Source: Mytilus edulis
Lineage: Eukaryota > Mollusca > Bivalvia > Mytilida > Mytilidae
Assembly (NCBI RefSeq): GCF_963676685.1
Contig: NC_092350.1
Coordinates: 38,654,873 to 38,718,872 of the forward strand
Direction of reading: 5' to 3'
DNA length: 64,000 bases
Shown one piece after another: positions 1 through 11,911 of the stretch. The position numbers were made by a program, and so were the translations under genes. A model generated the notes under the pieces. It searched no databases. It worked only from the letters and a program-made list of their open reading frames with translations, and had not been told where the DNA came from. Every line of letters starts with the position of its first letter. Positions within the stretch are counted from its first letter, which is position 1.

Positions 1-199
1 TGAGGGCATAAAAAGGACATCCCCTTCATTTAATGTACAGTTCAGTGGATAAGTGCCAGCAAACTTTGGAAACCTCTGTAATAATATAAAACATGATGAA
101 GGCATGTAAAATCCTCAGTCCTTATGAAATATATCAGTTCCGTGGATTTACGATAAACTAGAGGCTCTCAAGAGCCTGTGTTGTTCACCTGTATTTACC

Positions 200-870
200 A
201 ATGCTTTGTAAATCATGTGAAATGAAGCTTATTAGTATTAGATATTAGATATTATCAGATACTATAATGATATCTAAGATAATAACCAAAAATTTCCTTA
301 AAATAACCAATTCAGGGACAGAAACCCAACAACAGGTTGTCGAATTTATCTGAAAATTTGTGGGCAGATAGATTTTAATCTGATGAACATCAACCCCCCC
401 CCCCCCCCCTTTGTCAGATTTGCTCTAAATGCTTTGGTTTCAGAGATACACACCAAAATCTACATTTTATCACTATGTTCAATTTAGCCATGGTGGCCAT
501 CTTGCTTGGTTGGCCAGGTCACCGGACACATTTTTAAAACTAGATACCCTAATGATGATTTCTTTAAAATTACCAATTTAGGGGCAGCAACCCAACAAAG
601 GTTGTTGGATTTGTCTGAAAATTTGTGGGCAGATAGATCTTAATCTGATTAACAATATAATTAGCTGCCATATTTGCTCTAAATGCTTTAGTTTCAGAGA
701 TATGAGCCAAAAACTACATTTTACCCTATGTTCTATTTTTAGCCATGTCAGCCATCTTGGTTGACAGGCTCGGTCATCAAACACATTTTTTAAACTACAT
801 ACCCTAGTGATGATTGTGGCCAAGATAAGTTAAATTTAGTCCAGTAGTTTCAGAGAAGACTTTTGTAAAA
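200..870 (+). repeat. Dispersed mollusc repeat, family 1, two partial units
   Basis: Two related units start near 301 and 567 (period about 266 bp). Each reads from an 'accaattyaggg' stretch through a 'gctctaaatgctttggttt' stretch to an 'actaSataccctaRtgatgat' stretch. A third copy of the same family lies at 1617-2131. A poly-C run (about 395-410) sits in unit 1. I recognise the family as a common bivalve dispersed repeat; this identification comes from memory, not a search. Confidence 0.75.
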
Positions 871-874
871 GATT

Positions 875-1616
875 ACAAAATTGTATAAAAATTGTTAATA
901 AACAGCTACGCCATGAGCACATAATACGCCCGACGTCTTGTGTGGAAGTTTTATGCAATAATCATAAATAGTTTCTGAGAAAGTTTGAAGAAATTACCAT
1001 TTATTGCTTTTGAGACACAGCGGGACATGTGAAACCCCCCCCCCCCCCACCCTGTTTTTTTTTTTACAAATATCACTAAAATAAAATTTTGAATCAAACC
1101 AAAAAGTGTACAGACCTTTAGATTAATATAACAAAGAAGTGTGTACAGTTTTAAGCAATAATCATAAATCGTTTTTGAGATACGGTGCGACATGTAAAAA
1201 ACCCTCCCCCTTTTTTACAAAATACTCAATAACTCAAAAATAAAACTTTGAATCATCACCAAAAAGTATACAGATATTAAGATTAATATAACTAAGAAGT
1301 GTGTAAAGTTTTAAGCAATAATCAAGAATCGTTTTTGAGATACAGTGCGACATGTGAAAAAAAACACACCCCTGTTTTAGTTACAAAGTGCCGTAACTCA
1401 AAAACTTTAAATCTTATTTTCACCAAAAAGTATACAGATCATTTGACCATCATAAAAAACAACTATTTTAAGTTTCATGAAATTTAGATAAGTTGTTCTC
1501 AAGTTACGGTACGACATGTTTACGCCGGACAGACGGACGGACGGACGGACAGACAGACGGACACCGGACATTTGTATACCATAATACGTCCCGTCAACAT
1601 TTTGACGGCCGTATAA
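875..1616 (+). repeat. Dispersed repeat with ~160-bp internal tandem units, GGAC microsatellite and terminal hairpin
   Basis: Units containing 'gtgtgtaMagttttaagcaa' start at 1139 and 1299, a 160-bp period, with an older unit near 942. They are followed by a GGAC/GACA microsatellite (about 1530-1562) and a terminal hairpin, CCGTCAA (1591-1597) pairing with TTGACGG (1602-1608). This is the architecture of the bivalve pearl/Helitron-like non-autonomous elements. It separates two copies of family 1, so it probably inserted between or into them. Confidence 0.7.
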
Positions 1617-2131
1617 AAATTGACTATAAAGGGCAATAACTCCTTAAAGGGTCAACTGACAATTTTGGTCATGTTGACTTATTTGTAGATCTTACTTTGC
1701 TGAACAGTATTGCTGTTTACAGCTTATCTCTATCTATAATAATTATATTCAAGCTAATAACCAAAAACGGCAAATTTCCTTAAAATGACCAATTCTGGGG
1801 CAGCAACCCAATAACGGGTTGTCTGATTAATCTGAAAATTTCAGGGTAGATATATCTTGACCTGATTAACAATTTTACCCAGATTTGCTCTAAATGCTTT
1901 GGTTTCAGAGATATAAGTCAAAATCTACATTTAACCCCTTGGTTAGTTGGCCGGATTACCGGACACATTTTTTTAAACTAGATACCACAATGATGATTGT
2001 GGCCAAGTTTGGTTAAATTTGACCAAGTAGTTTCAGAGGAGAACATTTTTGTAAAAGTTTACGGATGACGGACGGACGACGGAAGCCAAGTGATGAGAAA
2101 AGCTCACTTTACCTTTCAGGTCAGGTGAGCT
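1617..2131 (+). repeat. Dispersed mollusc repeat, family 1, near-complete copy with 3' hairpin
   Basis: This copy carries the same internal landmarks as 200-870 and then a GACGGACGGAC microsatellite (about 2065-2080). It ends in a strong hairpin, AGCTCAC (2101-2107) pairing with GTGAGCT (2125-2131), with a second ACCT/AGGT stem inside. The hairpin terminus followed by A/T-rich flank is typical of this bivalve family. Confidence 0.75.
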
Positions 2132-2614
2132 AAAAAATATCAAATCAAACATGTCACAATATTATAAAGTTGTAGAGTGAAAACATTTAAAAAAAAAGAT
2201 AACCAACCCAGAAAGATTTGAAATCTTAACAATATGCAGTACTTGGAATATTGGAAAAAAAAACCAATATTCTGATGTTGATCTAAAATTGGATATCATG
2301 TATATAAATAAGCCTTTGTTAAGAACCAAGTCAGGACCTTACGAGCAGTTGTTTCATATTGGAGACAATTTTCCAACAAATACAACTACTGAAAAATTTT
2401 GGGACCCTTTTATGCAGAAAATGGTTTGTTTTTCGGGTTTTGGTCATAGGACGGTTAATTGAGAAGCTACATGTACTTAGGACTTATACATAATTTCATG
2501 AATGCAAAAGTATTAAAAAATCTTCTGAATAGAACATCTAAATAGAATAAAGCATGGTTACTGATTGAATACATAAACAACACATTTTTGTGTTATGGAA
2601 TTTACTAAAAATTG

Positions 2615-2833
2615 TCAAAAATCTGCCCTTCGGGTCTTAGCAGAAACGAACTTCTTTATTACTTTGTCAATATTCACACAAGAATCTCGATGAATATGCA
2701 GCAATGCTAGAGATGCTAAACCGTCGTTGTTCGTTGTTAATCGTACATATGTTTTCAACAGACGTACATGTAGTTCATTGTGACGATCTCTCTGCGGTAG
2801 CACCCGCGATATGTAATCCAGCGTGTTCGCCAT
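2615..2833 (-). pseudogene. hAT-family transposase, C-terminal fragment
   Basis: The 72-residue frame ends in LASLALLHIHRD, then VNIDKVIKKF and a K-x-RRADF terminus. This is the hallmark C-terminal end of the hAT dimerisation region in the ZMYM1/DUF4371-like group of hAT transposases (LxxLALLxIHRD...VIxxF...RR). The N-terminal ~22 residues do not fit the family and may come from a junction. Everything upstream (RNase H-like catalytic core, BED finger) is missing, so no active enzyme is encoded. It lies inside the inverted-repeat-bounded element at 2418-3887, which suggests the element is a deletion derivative. Confidence 0.65.
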
Positions 2834-3579
2834 CGAGCGACCTCTCGATTGAATTTGTCAAAATTACATGACAAGTCAGTTTCGTATGTCTCAAACAATG
2901 CTGCGATTTGTTCGTTTGTTGTATTTCTTACAACACGAGGAAGCAGATATTATTTCCTTTCTAACAGTATAATTCATTGTTCTTGATAGGAACAACATTA
3001 TTTCACCCTAAGGTAATAACAGTACACACAATGTGGAACATCACATGAGATTAACGAGTCGCGTGTCCCCTGTGTTATTGCTACAATAACATCCAATTAA
3101 CACCTTCAACTTTGTACACGCGTCAGATACAATTACACGCGCCAGAATATACAATCATTGTAAATAGTGAACACCTGTTGAAAACTCAAGATTGTCATTA
3201 ATTTCCTTTCATCTTCAATCAATATGCATAAACATGATAAATTATATCGTTTAATGAGGCAATAAACAAATAAAAAGAGGAAAACATTCACATTTCAATT
3301 TTCTTTTCCTCCTGTTTGATTTCAGTTCTTTGTATTTCACAATTTGTGTCAATATTTTCAGCCGGGACAATGATGCACAAATAATTCATTTTGCGAGCTT
3401 AATATATATTACACGAAAAGAGTTTTAAAAAACAAATTATAAGATAAATAATATGTTCTAAAACACAAGGAAAAGTAATCTCATAATACAATAATTAAAC
3501 GTAATACTGGCTGTTATTCATAATAGATGATAAAATATTATGTAAATAATGTTTCATTTTTTTCTATCAATTTTAACTT

Positions 3580-3750
3580 TCTTGTCGCTAAAATTATTTT
3601 CTTTTGCATATTCTTTTAATATTTATTGCAATAATTAATTTTAATTAAAAAAAATGTTTTCTTGTCGCTAAATAGATTCTTGTCGCTAGTTGTCGCTAAA
3701 ATAATTCTTGTTGTCGCTTCTTGTCGCTTGTTGACGCTTGTTGTCGCTAA
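3580..3750 (+). repeat. Irregular array of TTGTCGCT motifs
   Basis: TTGTCGCT, or a one-base variant, occurs about eight times (near 3582, 3662, 3680, 3689, 3710, 3720, 3730 and 3740) with uneven spacing. It lies just inside the right inverted end of the 2418-3887 element. Subterminal short repeats of this kind serve as transposase binding sites in hAT elements; that role is inferred here. Confidence 0.6.
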
Positions 3751-4557
3751 TTAGTGAGACCGCAAAGCAGTGATTTTTCTGACTGATATCAGACGCGACT
3801 CCAGTTCCTTAAATTATCATGTACTTATGTACATGCAGCTTCTCAATTAACCGTCCTATAGCCAAAACCCGAAAAACAAACCATTTTCCGTTACCACGAT
3901 TTCACGAGAAATACAAGAAAAACATTATATCCCCAAAACAAACTGATATATCACGAGAAAAAAGACTTTTTATGGTGTTATGCTACGTTTTATATTGTTA
4001 TTACTTTTAACAATATTAAAGAATATTAATTAAAGATATTATTCGTAAATTATCATGTGGTCTATGGACGCAAAATATAATGAGACTTTCCAAGACTGTT
4101 TTTGCGTGTTTGCAGGGTGATTGGCTTTGGTAGTCACTTCGCATCGGCATATCATACGATATCGAAGGGTTCTGATTTAAATCTTAAATGGCCGATTAGT
4201 ACCTCGCATTCCAAACAGATAAACCGTACTCTGTAAAATGTTCTCCGAAACTACAAGAGTATAACAAATTATAATCTTGTAATAGATTCAAGTTCGTTTT
4301 TGTCATCTGCAATAAAACTGTAATTTTGAAACCAAATGCCGCTATTTAATGACATTACATCATTTGAATACTCGTATGTGTATCCTTAAAAATTTTAATT
4401 TATAAATTTTTATTTTGCAATTTTTTTTTTGCATGCCGAATTGATGCGCCTGGTAGTTTTTGTTTAAGGGTGAAAGCTATCAATAAATGTTCTAGACTGA
4501 GAGCTTTACATTTAATATACATGCCTGACTATCATTAAGGATTGTAATAACATTAAC

Positions 4558-4870
4558 GGTACCAATTTTTCTGCACCAGATGCGCATTTCGACAAATAAT
4601 GTCTCTTCAGTGATGTTGTGGCCAAAATAAGTAAAATTCAAAGCTTATATAAAATATGTAGAGCTATAATCCAAAAGTTCCAAAAAAAGTATAGCCAAAA
4701 CCTTGAAAGGAATCAGAGCTTTGCATGAGGGAGATACATTCCTTAATTTATAATATTTTTTAACATTTTGTAACAGCAAATTTAATAACACAAAAAATCC
4801 GTATTTTCATGCCAGTACCGGAGTACTGGCTACTGGGCTGGTGATACCCTCGGGTAAGTTGACCTCTAGA
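4558..4870 (+). repeat. Dispersed repeat family 2, copy 1
   Basis: The stretch 'ttctgcaccagatgcgcatttcgacaa' opens the copy. It continues through a 'gagggagatacattccttaat' stretch and ends in 'gtgataccctcgggtaa'. The same order of landmarks recurs at 20370-20600. It is a dispersed mussel repeat, with no coding frame visible. Confidence 0.65.
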
Positions 4871-6761
4871 TGTTTTCAGTGATTTTTTGTGTTGTTGGGT
4901 TGTTGTTGCATTACTTTAAATCCCAACAACCTGTTTCATTTCATTCATTGCATTGTGTAGTTCAGATGTTAGGTTATTGTCTCATTGATATGTTAACCCT
5001 ACATATACTTTTTTCAAGTAATCTGAACAATGGAAATCTTCAATATCATACAACTCTAACCATTATATAGAACTACATGCATTTGTCAATAATAATTTGT
5101 CACTATAAACCAAGGATAACTAGTGTTAATATATGGAATTTCTAAATAGCCATGCTCTGAAAGTCACTTCAAATATAACCAGCAACATAGTCCGTGATAT
5201 CTTAAAGATTATTAATTTGACTGACAATATTGAAAGTAATACAAAATGAATGCATAGGTCTTAAAATTGCCCTTTAATTTCTCATGAAAAAGCTTAAATA
5301 TTGCCAGGCTTAAACAACTATAGGGACAGTGTTAATATAAGCATTAATAGACATTTAAAGCCTTAATGAAGCAATTATAGTTGCTCCTTTTTTCAACAAA
5401 CCATAATAAATAGAAAGAGATATTCAGAAACTGTAATTCATAGTGACTTGCTATGAACTATCTATTATAATAATATTCTTATAAAAACTTGTATCAAAAA
5501 AATTATAATTTAGCAATATTATACATGCAAGGACACAACTATTTCTGTCAAACCTTTGACAAATAGGGTTAACATGGGCTAAAATATAAATTCTTCCACC
5601 ATTCTCTATATGCTCACCATTACTGATATTCTGTTGTGTCTGGATTTACAAAGTACATAAAGGAAGAATATTGAAACCTGGATACATTTGGTCTGGGATT
5701 AAACAACTTTGTCTCCTTTTGGAGTTCAATGGTTTTTGACCAGCAACTCTTACAGGGTAATAGTTTGTTTGCGATCATTATACATTAAAAAAAAGGACAT
5801 TCCAACGATTACAAACTGAATTTAAAAGATTATATTTTTTTTTAAAGATAATAAGATTTTTATTGGCTACAACTTATTTTTCCATATGAAGGTTAAGGGG
5901 AGATAAACATGATAAATAACTTTGGGCTTGAGTCATGGTTGTGAATGATTTTGTATCAAGTCTTCCTGCATTTTGAAAAACATTCATTGTGACAAGAAAT
6001 CAGATATATTTAAGAGTGATATTATGAGTATTTAAAGAATAGGAATGCCAGACCTGCAATCAGATATAGACACATTCCAAAAGGATTTCTTTTTAAACGG
6101 ACATTGTTGGGAAAAAGATTTTTGAAATTTATTTAAGAAATCTATTAGCAAGAACCAAATATTTAAAACTATGATAGTCAGTCACATAAAATTAAAACAA
6201 TGTGTTATTAATTCCATGTGTCTGAAGCACTTTTCTGAATTTACCTCCATCTGGAATACTCATAGCTGATTATTGGAAAGCAAAGGATGTATAAGAACTG
6301 AAACAGATAGAGACCTATAGAAGTGATGAAAATAATAATACAGTACTGAAGATGAGAAGTAATAGAAAATATTGTGTGGATTATATAATATAATCCAATG
6401 AATAAAAATTTCTTATGTTTATATATATATAATATAATTTCCTTTTTCTTGTCCCAAGTTTTTAAGTAATAAGCCATGACAAATTAGTGAGTATTAGAAA
6501 AACATCTAATAATTTGATCAGGTTAGCTTACCTAGTATATTTAACCTATTATAGCTAAGACTTGTTAAAAGAAAGATACAGATTGCATTGACCTTTAAAA
6601 GCAAATGTATAGAGCTTTTAAAGTTACTACAATTTCTTTATTATCAAAATGTAAATTGATTCAGTTATAAAACTTAACACTTCTAATCTACTAATTATGC
6701 ATGTAATAAAAATTTTAAAAAATACTTAAAAGATAAGCTTTTAGACGTCACAGAAACCTAC
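4871..6761. other. AT-rich stretch, presumed intron of the JmjC gene, no further exon found
   Basis: I searched the minus strand here for the missing C-terminal half of the JmjC domain (a GDxxxIPxxWxHxV-like motif) and found none. A short minus-strand VWH reading near 6050, behind a possible acceptor, is too weak to call. The rest is AT-rich, with no repeat I can name. Confidence 0.4.
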
Positions 6762-6944
6762 TTTGAAATCAACCTTCTTTATGTCAACAGGGGACATAAC
6801 CATGGATGTACTCTGTGCCAACTGGTTCCTGGTAAACTGTTTAGTGGAATGGTTGTAGGCTAACATGGCCTCTGGAATGTGACTTTCATATAGTCTTGTA
6901 TTGTCATGTGGTTCAAATAATAGAACTTGTTTTTGTCCACTTAT
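6762..6944 (-). CDS. JmjC-domain oxygenase, exon 2
   Basis: On the minus strand this exon follows a TTTTTAG acceptor (AG at 6946-6945) and ends before GTAGGT (from 6761). It has 61 codons in phase 0 and is open in one frame. It continues exon 1 exactly: the junction joins FLCQ to ISGQKQVLLFEP. Lys413 of the joined protein, in GQKQ, sits where JmjC/cupin_8 enzymes carry the lysine that contacts 2-oxoglutarate. The LYESHIPEA and SMVMSPVD segments are also like JmjC proteins. The distal iron-binding histidine should lie in a later exon, which I could not find between here and position 1. Confidence 0.8.
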
Positions 6945-9771
6945 CTAAAAATAAAGAAACAGATAATAAGTTTGGTATCTTGAAACCATTTAAAAAAATA
7001 ATTTAAGTTATAATGCATGTGATGGCAGAGGACAATTCAAGTTAAGCTTTTCAACTAATTATATAATTAGTTAGTTTATAGATCCAGGAACAACTTTATT
7101 TAATTTTTATTTTAACAATACACTGTACAAAAAATTAGACCCTTATTAAATACCAAAAATAATGCAAATAAGACAAAACCAAGACAATATCTGATCAACA
7201 CATTGACTTTAAATTTTCTTTACACAATTATATTTTCCAAGATTATTTCATTCCTTTAATGAGAGATATGCACTTTACTATATATATATATAAATGTATA
7301 CATTTTAAAAAACTGTTGACCGATACATGTTTTGTAAATCAGGCCACATTTTGAAGAACATGTGTCCATAAGACAGTATGCCTCACTATTACATTCTCAT
7401 GTTCAGTGAATTGTCAAATCAAAAACCATAAACCTAAACTTTTTACCAGATCAAGTACATGTACCTGCCAATTAATCAGTTTCAACCTTTATTTGACATA
7501 TACATGTACATGCATTGTATTCTATAAAAATGTACTGCTTAATGAACTAGTGCATTAAGTTTCATTTACATTTTGTACATAAGGCATTACCAACTTCATG
7601 GTAAACTACATTGAACATTTATCTTAAACATGTTAAATCAAATCTTAATACTAATACTGGATGGAAAGATAGAGGACAGACAAATGGATGGTGCAGAGAC
7701 CAGAAAGAAAACATACATGTAGTGTCCCTATGACAACAATGTATGAATGTATATGGGGCATAAAACTTTTTTTATGGCCCTGAAACAAAGTTGTCGGTGC
7801 CATATAGTTTTATCCTTGTTGGTAATTCTGAAATTCTGTAATTCCGTCATTCCGCAACAAACCATTATACAGAGTTTTTTTCTAAACGCCTTCAGATATT
7901 GGGATGATTTTTGGCATCTGAGATAACCAAGATGAGTTACAGATCAAGTTTAAGTTTTGTTCCGCTCGGCTAATTTTTGCCGAAATTACGGGCTTTGGCC
8001 TCTGATAAATTGTTGAAAATCAGTGTTAAACAGACTTTTTATCTAAATGCTTTCAGATATTGGGCTGATTTTTGGTAAGTGAGTTACTCATGATGAGTTA
8101 CAGATCAAGTTTAAGTTTTGTTCCGCTTTGTTAATTTTTGCCAAAATTGTTAAAAATCACATTTTTAATACAGACCTTTTTTCTATATGCACCTCCACAT
8201 TTTTAGCTGATTTTTGATATGTGAGACTACCATCATGTTTGTGTCCACATGTGTTATTGAAATTGCAGATTTTTCAAATTTTTCAGACTAGGCCATTAGC
8301 ATGATTAGTGTCGCATTGACACATCTAGTTTTAAACCAAATTCATCAAGCATGTCAACATAATGGTCAAAGTACTTTATGTATATGTACATGCACATTTT
8401 GTCTTTTTATTAGAATTCGTCATCAGTAAAAAAAAAAAGTGTTGCTTGTCAGTTAGTAAACCTGTAACATTGTTTAATGTATTTTACTAAATAAAAAAAA
8501 TCTTTTCATATAAAAGCTTTGTATTCAATTTCTAAATAACTCTTTACCTGGCATAAAAAATTATCAAATGGATCAAAATGTAGTTTTCCTAGTGTGTTCC
8601 CATCACTAAACCAAATGTTTAAATGTTGTCTGTTTAAAACATCAATAATGAAAGGCATCTCCCTTATATCATCTTCTAACTCTGGTAAATGGTTAGGTAT
8701 TGATGAATACTCTAAATAAGCAGAGACATTATTTACTACTCCATCAGAAACTTTTTCTATTAGATCAACCAGTTCAGAAAATTTCATACTAAGAGTGGCT
8801 GGACGGACAACAACCAAGTCAGAAAACTCAAGTTGTTTTTGTACAGCTTCTGGAATTCTAAATGTTTTATAGTTGTCCCACAGCTCTGAGGATTCAACTC
8901 CTTCAAATTCTCCTCTTGGTGTTAGTTTAATGTGAGCTTTGTTATCTCCATATTCTTCACGCAAGAATTTATTTGACCATTTAGTCATAGCAGGCCATGA
9001 TTCCATAGCTCCTTCAATAATAACTGGTCTTGATAATTTGAGGTAGTCATGAAAAAAATCATCTTTTGACGGGACTTTTATTCGATCACATTTTGGAATC
9101 TCATGTTGTTTTTGGTTGATAGTCTTCTGAAATGATTTTTGATGATCATGTTTATCATCGCAGATTATATTTTCTTTCTTATTTGTATTTTTGTCACATG
9201 ATTCATCAACAACTTGCTCTTGAAACACATAATTCGATGTAACGTATGAAATGCTTGATACCGAAAACAAATTCTTCAGAATTTCTTCTCGATGAAGACC
9301 TTCATAAGATACACTACCTTTTACTGTTCGGTACGTACCACAATAGTTATTGATGAAATCTACTAATAAATTGATTGACTTTGAACCTTTGTACACATTC
9401 ACCTTCGGCATCAAAGGTTTTGCTGGAAGTAAACATGTTCTATCTACCTTTGATTTTGGAAATAAAACTATATCATTCACTGAAGGATGTTCTCGTTTTA
9501 TTGTCTGAAGCGTTTGATTATTTTGCCACCTAAAGGATTTCAAATTGATGTACCCAAATTGAACAAATGGTTCTGATTGAAAAGAAACTTCAGACAACGA
9601 CCTCAATAATTGTCCTGTGTCCCCCGGGAGGAACACGTCATCACTCTCAACAAGAACTGCCAGTAAGCACGAATTTTCTAATAAATGAATTATTTCTCTT
9701 GGCTGAAATAGTTTTAGAGCTGAAGATATGTAAAAGAGAATTGTGAAAATGTATATGCAATTCGTTGTCAT
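6762..9771 (-). CDS. Secreted/ER JmjC (cupin_8) Fe(II)/2-oxoglutarate oxygenase gene, partial
   Basis: Two exons (9771-8548 and 6944-6762) join in phase 0 to give 469 residues. The ATG at 9771 starts a hydrophobic signal segment (residues 1-18, about CIYIFTILFYISSAL). A thioredoxin-fold-like region without a CxxC pair follows (roughly 20-180), then a polar linker rich in K, D, H and N. The JmjC/cupin_8 domain starts near residue 230 (SRPVIIEGAMESWPA at about 247-261). It contains the iron-binding H-x-D (His398, Asp400 in LHFDPFDN) and a 2-oxoglutarate lysine at 413. Enzymes of this fold hydroxylate proteins; the substrate here is unknown. The second iron histidine and the C-terminus are absent from the window, so the gene continues to the left or is truncated. 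Confidence 0.8.
7775..8328 (+). mobile_element. Helitron-like non-autonomous repeat with 161-bp tandem units
   Basis: Units beginning 'ttcagatattggg' start at 7891 and 8052 (161-bp period), with a third diverged unit near 8200. The right end has a perfect 5-bp stem, GTGTC (8308-8312) pairing with GACAC (8318-8322), then AT and CTAG (8325-8328) before a T. A hairpin just ahead of CTAG, inserted before T, is the 3' signature of Helitrons. The exact left end is uncertain. It lies in intron 1 of the JmjC gene. Confidence 0.6.
8548..9771 (-). CDS. JmjC-domain oxygenase, exon 1
   Basis: This exon has 408 codons, from ATG at 9771 to a CAG|GTAAAG donor (exon end 8548). I chose the ATG because the frame upstream has no earlier ATG and because a signal-peptide-like stretch follows at once. 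Landmarks include LFQPREII after the signal, KVNVYKGSKSINLLVDF in the thioredoxin-like part, and LNIWFSDGNTLGKLHFDPFDN in the JmjC part. The length and codon pattern make it the longest convincing coding frame in the window. Confidence 0.85.
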
Positions 9772-9894
9772 GTTCTTTTCCTGCAAGAAAACATCAAAGT
9801 TAAAAATGTTGCCGGTTTTTCATTTTGTTGACATTCTGCAACAAGGTAGATAACTCTAAATTATAAAAATATCAAAATCGGTCAGGAAAAGTAT

Positions 9895-10110
9895 CAGTGT
9901 GAAAATCCGGAAAAAAAACATTCACACAAAAGAGGCCCTCACAAAAGGTATATTAACAAAATGCCGAACCCAAAGGAAAATTCAAAACGAAAAAGGACTT
10001 ATCAAATTGAAAAATCAAAAAATCAAACACTTCAAACGAATGGAAAACAACTGTCATATTTTAAATGACTTGGCACAGGCATTTCCCAAATTGTGTAGAA
10101 AATGATCCAG
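9895..10110 (+). repeat. Dispersed repeat family 3, copy 1 (partial)
   Basis: The stretch from 'gccgaacccaaaggaaaattcaaaac' through 'cgaatggaaaacaactgtcat' matches, in order, segments at 25145-25440 and 50690-51000. It is a mussel-type dispersed repeat. Its A-rich open frames are not genes. Confidence 0.65.
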
Positions 10111-10389
10111 TCTCCAAAATAGTTTACCTCATACTGAGACCTCATATAAAACTTAATTCCAATTAAAGGGCCCATGAAGAGTAAAGTAATATATTACAAT
10201 GATTTTTATAATTGTTACAATAATGTTGACATAAATCATAAATAAAAATTTAACTATTTCAATTCTTAGATGTTAAACCACAGCCAGATCTGAGCCCGAT
10301 GCACATAAAAAAGGCATACCAACATCTATTATTAACAGGCAAATATTCTCAACGTCTTAAATAAAACAATATCTATACTATATTGATAG

Positions 10390-10705
10390 TTTTCTCAGCT
10401 CCAAACATTTATTAATATAAATTGCAATATTTTTAATACCTCTAGGTTTTCTTGAATAAAAAGCCAATTAAATTTGGCACTGACTTGTGCTATCAAATTT
10501 TTTACAACCTATTAAAATATTATCATAAAATTCTTTTCTTAAAAAGTTATAAAGGGGACACTGACATAAAAAATGATCTTCGTCTTCAACTTTATCTAAG
10601 GTGCATTTTTTACATAATCTTTGTGATTTATCTATATAGGTTTTAGCATATCTAGCTGTCTCTACTTTTAGAGGGTGTGCACTTATTCTGATCTTGCACA
10701 GTGCT
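10390..10705 (-). pseudogene. LINE ORF2 C-terminus (zf-RVT region), degenerate
   Basis: Read on the minus strand from about 10701, the frame gives RISAHPLKVETARY, then a C-x2-C...H-x4-C knuckle (RLCKKC, VEDEDHFLCQCPLY). This is the C-terminal zinc-knuckle end of reverse transcriptase in jockey/CR1-like LINEs. A TAA interrupts it at 10468-10470, and weak similarity continues to about 10390. The polymerase core is missing. It is a 5'-truncated, dead insertion about 0.6 kb upstream of the JmjC gene. Confidence 0.75.
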
Positions 10706-11725
10706 TGTCAGCAGTGCAATCGTGATGTTTTGTTATTCGCATTGTTTCCATCAAAAATAATTATTCAATTTGAAATATCGTAAAAAGTCTTGTTTTGATC
10801 TCCATCAAAGAGCCTTAAAGCATATATCTACAATTACAATTGCGATTAACACATTGTAGTTTAAGTTAGACCAAATCGACCATAAACCTATTTATTCTTG
10901 GATATCATTTATTGTATATAAATTTTTCCACAAAAAGTCAACTTTAGAAAAAAAGCAATTATGGTATGTTACAGACATGATGAATAGTAACCATTGCCTA
11001 TTGTTATATTGTTATAAATATGTGGAGAAACAAAACAAAACATTAGTAATTTGATTATTAGAAATATGAATTTAAGAATGGATGTAATATGGGTATTTCT
11101 CATTACACAATCATGGATCATTTGGAGGTAGGGTCAAACACATTCTATGGTTCAATCATTAGGATGAATTCCAAATTGGTGGAACTATATAGTAAATCTT
11201 GAAACATATACAAAACAAACACTTTTGTGTGGATGATAAAAAAAGGCGGAAAAACTGTCCAGGTGCAATTTGAGTATACCCGCACGGAACCTGCTTAAAA
11301 ATGAAAAAAAAAAATCATGTGTCCGAAGCATATTTCTGCATTTATCCTATCAGGAACGGTTGACAGCTTAATATTTAAAAGCAAAGACCCAAGGATTTAA
11401 AAGAATAAATAACCGTATTTAAGCATGTCATCGCATCCTCTAGATGGTTCCGGTCTCCAAAAGTTGTGGCGACCAAAAAATCCAATTTAATCCTTATTGC
11501 GGTGAATGCCTGAAGTATCTATTTTGTTATTTATGTGGTGTTTTTTTTAACAATTTTTAATGTCACAACATTTCAAGCACCCTTTTCGTTCATTGTTCAT
11601 TTCAATGTCGAAAATTATTCCCGACTTGATCGCATTAATAATTCAGTATTACGTCCAACACTAAACCCTCAACCTCTTTGTAAAACAATTTATGTGTTAA
11701 AACTTCAATCCAAGGCTCAATTGTA
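10706..11725. other. AT-rich intergenic stretch, nothing recognised
   Basis: No frame with protein-like composition and no clear repeat. It has short A/T runs only. Confidence 0.4.
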
Positions 11726-11911
11726 GGGATCCGAGGGGTAGGTATTTGGTTGGGATCCGGGGGTATGTATTTGGTTGGGATCCGGGTGTAGGTAATTGGT
11801 TGGGATCTGGGAAGAGGTATTTGGTTGGGATCCGGGGGTACCGTAGGTATTTGGTAGGGATCCGGGGGTAGGTATTGGGTTGGGATCCGGGGGTAGGTAT
11901 TTGGTTGGGAT
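11726..11911 (+). repeat. 26-bp minisatellite, about 7 units
   Basis: The unit is gggatccgggggtaggtatt plus tggttg, with starts at 11726, 11752 and so on. One unit carries a 5-bp insertion (ccgta). G-rich on the plus strand. Minus-strand proline/tyrosine-rich frames through it are by-products of the repeat. Confidence 0.9.

Larger units (their letters stand above)
2418..3887. mobile_element. 1.47-kb DNA transposon remnant with ~57-bp terminal inverted repeats
   Basis: Positions 2418-2476 and 3829-3887 are inverted copies of each other with about two to three mismatches; weaker similarity continues inward. The outer ends read AAAATGG. The interval holds a hAT-like transposase C-terminus on the minus strand (2615-2833) and, near the right end, an array of TTGTCGCT motifs (3580-3750). 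I see no convincing target-site duplication. It is probably an internally deleted, non-autonomous element. Confidence 0.65.

Noticed and set aside
6000..6060. Possible extra JmjC exon reading VWHSYS on the minus strand
   Set aside because: There is an acceptor-like TTGCAG, but the frame stops after 17 codons and lacks the preceding IP/GD motif of the JmjC fold.
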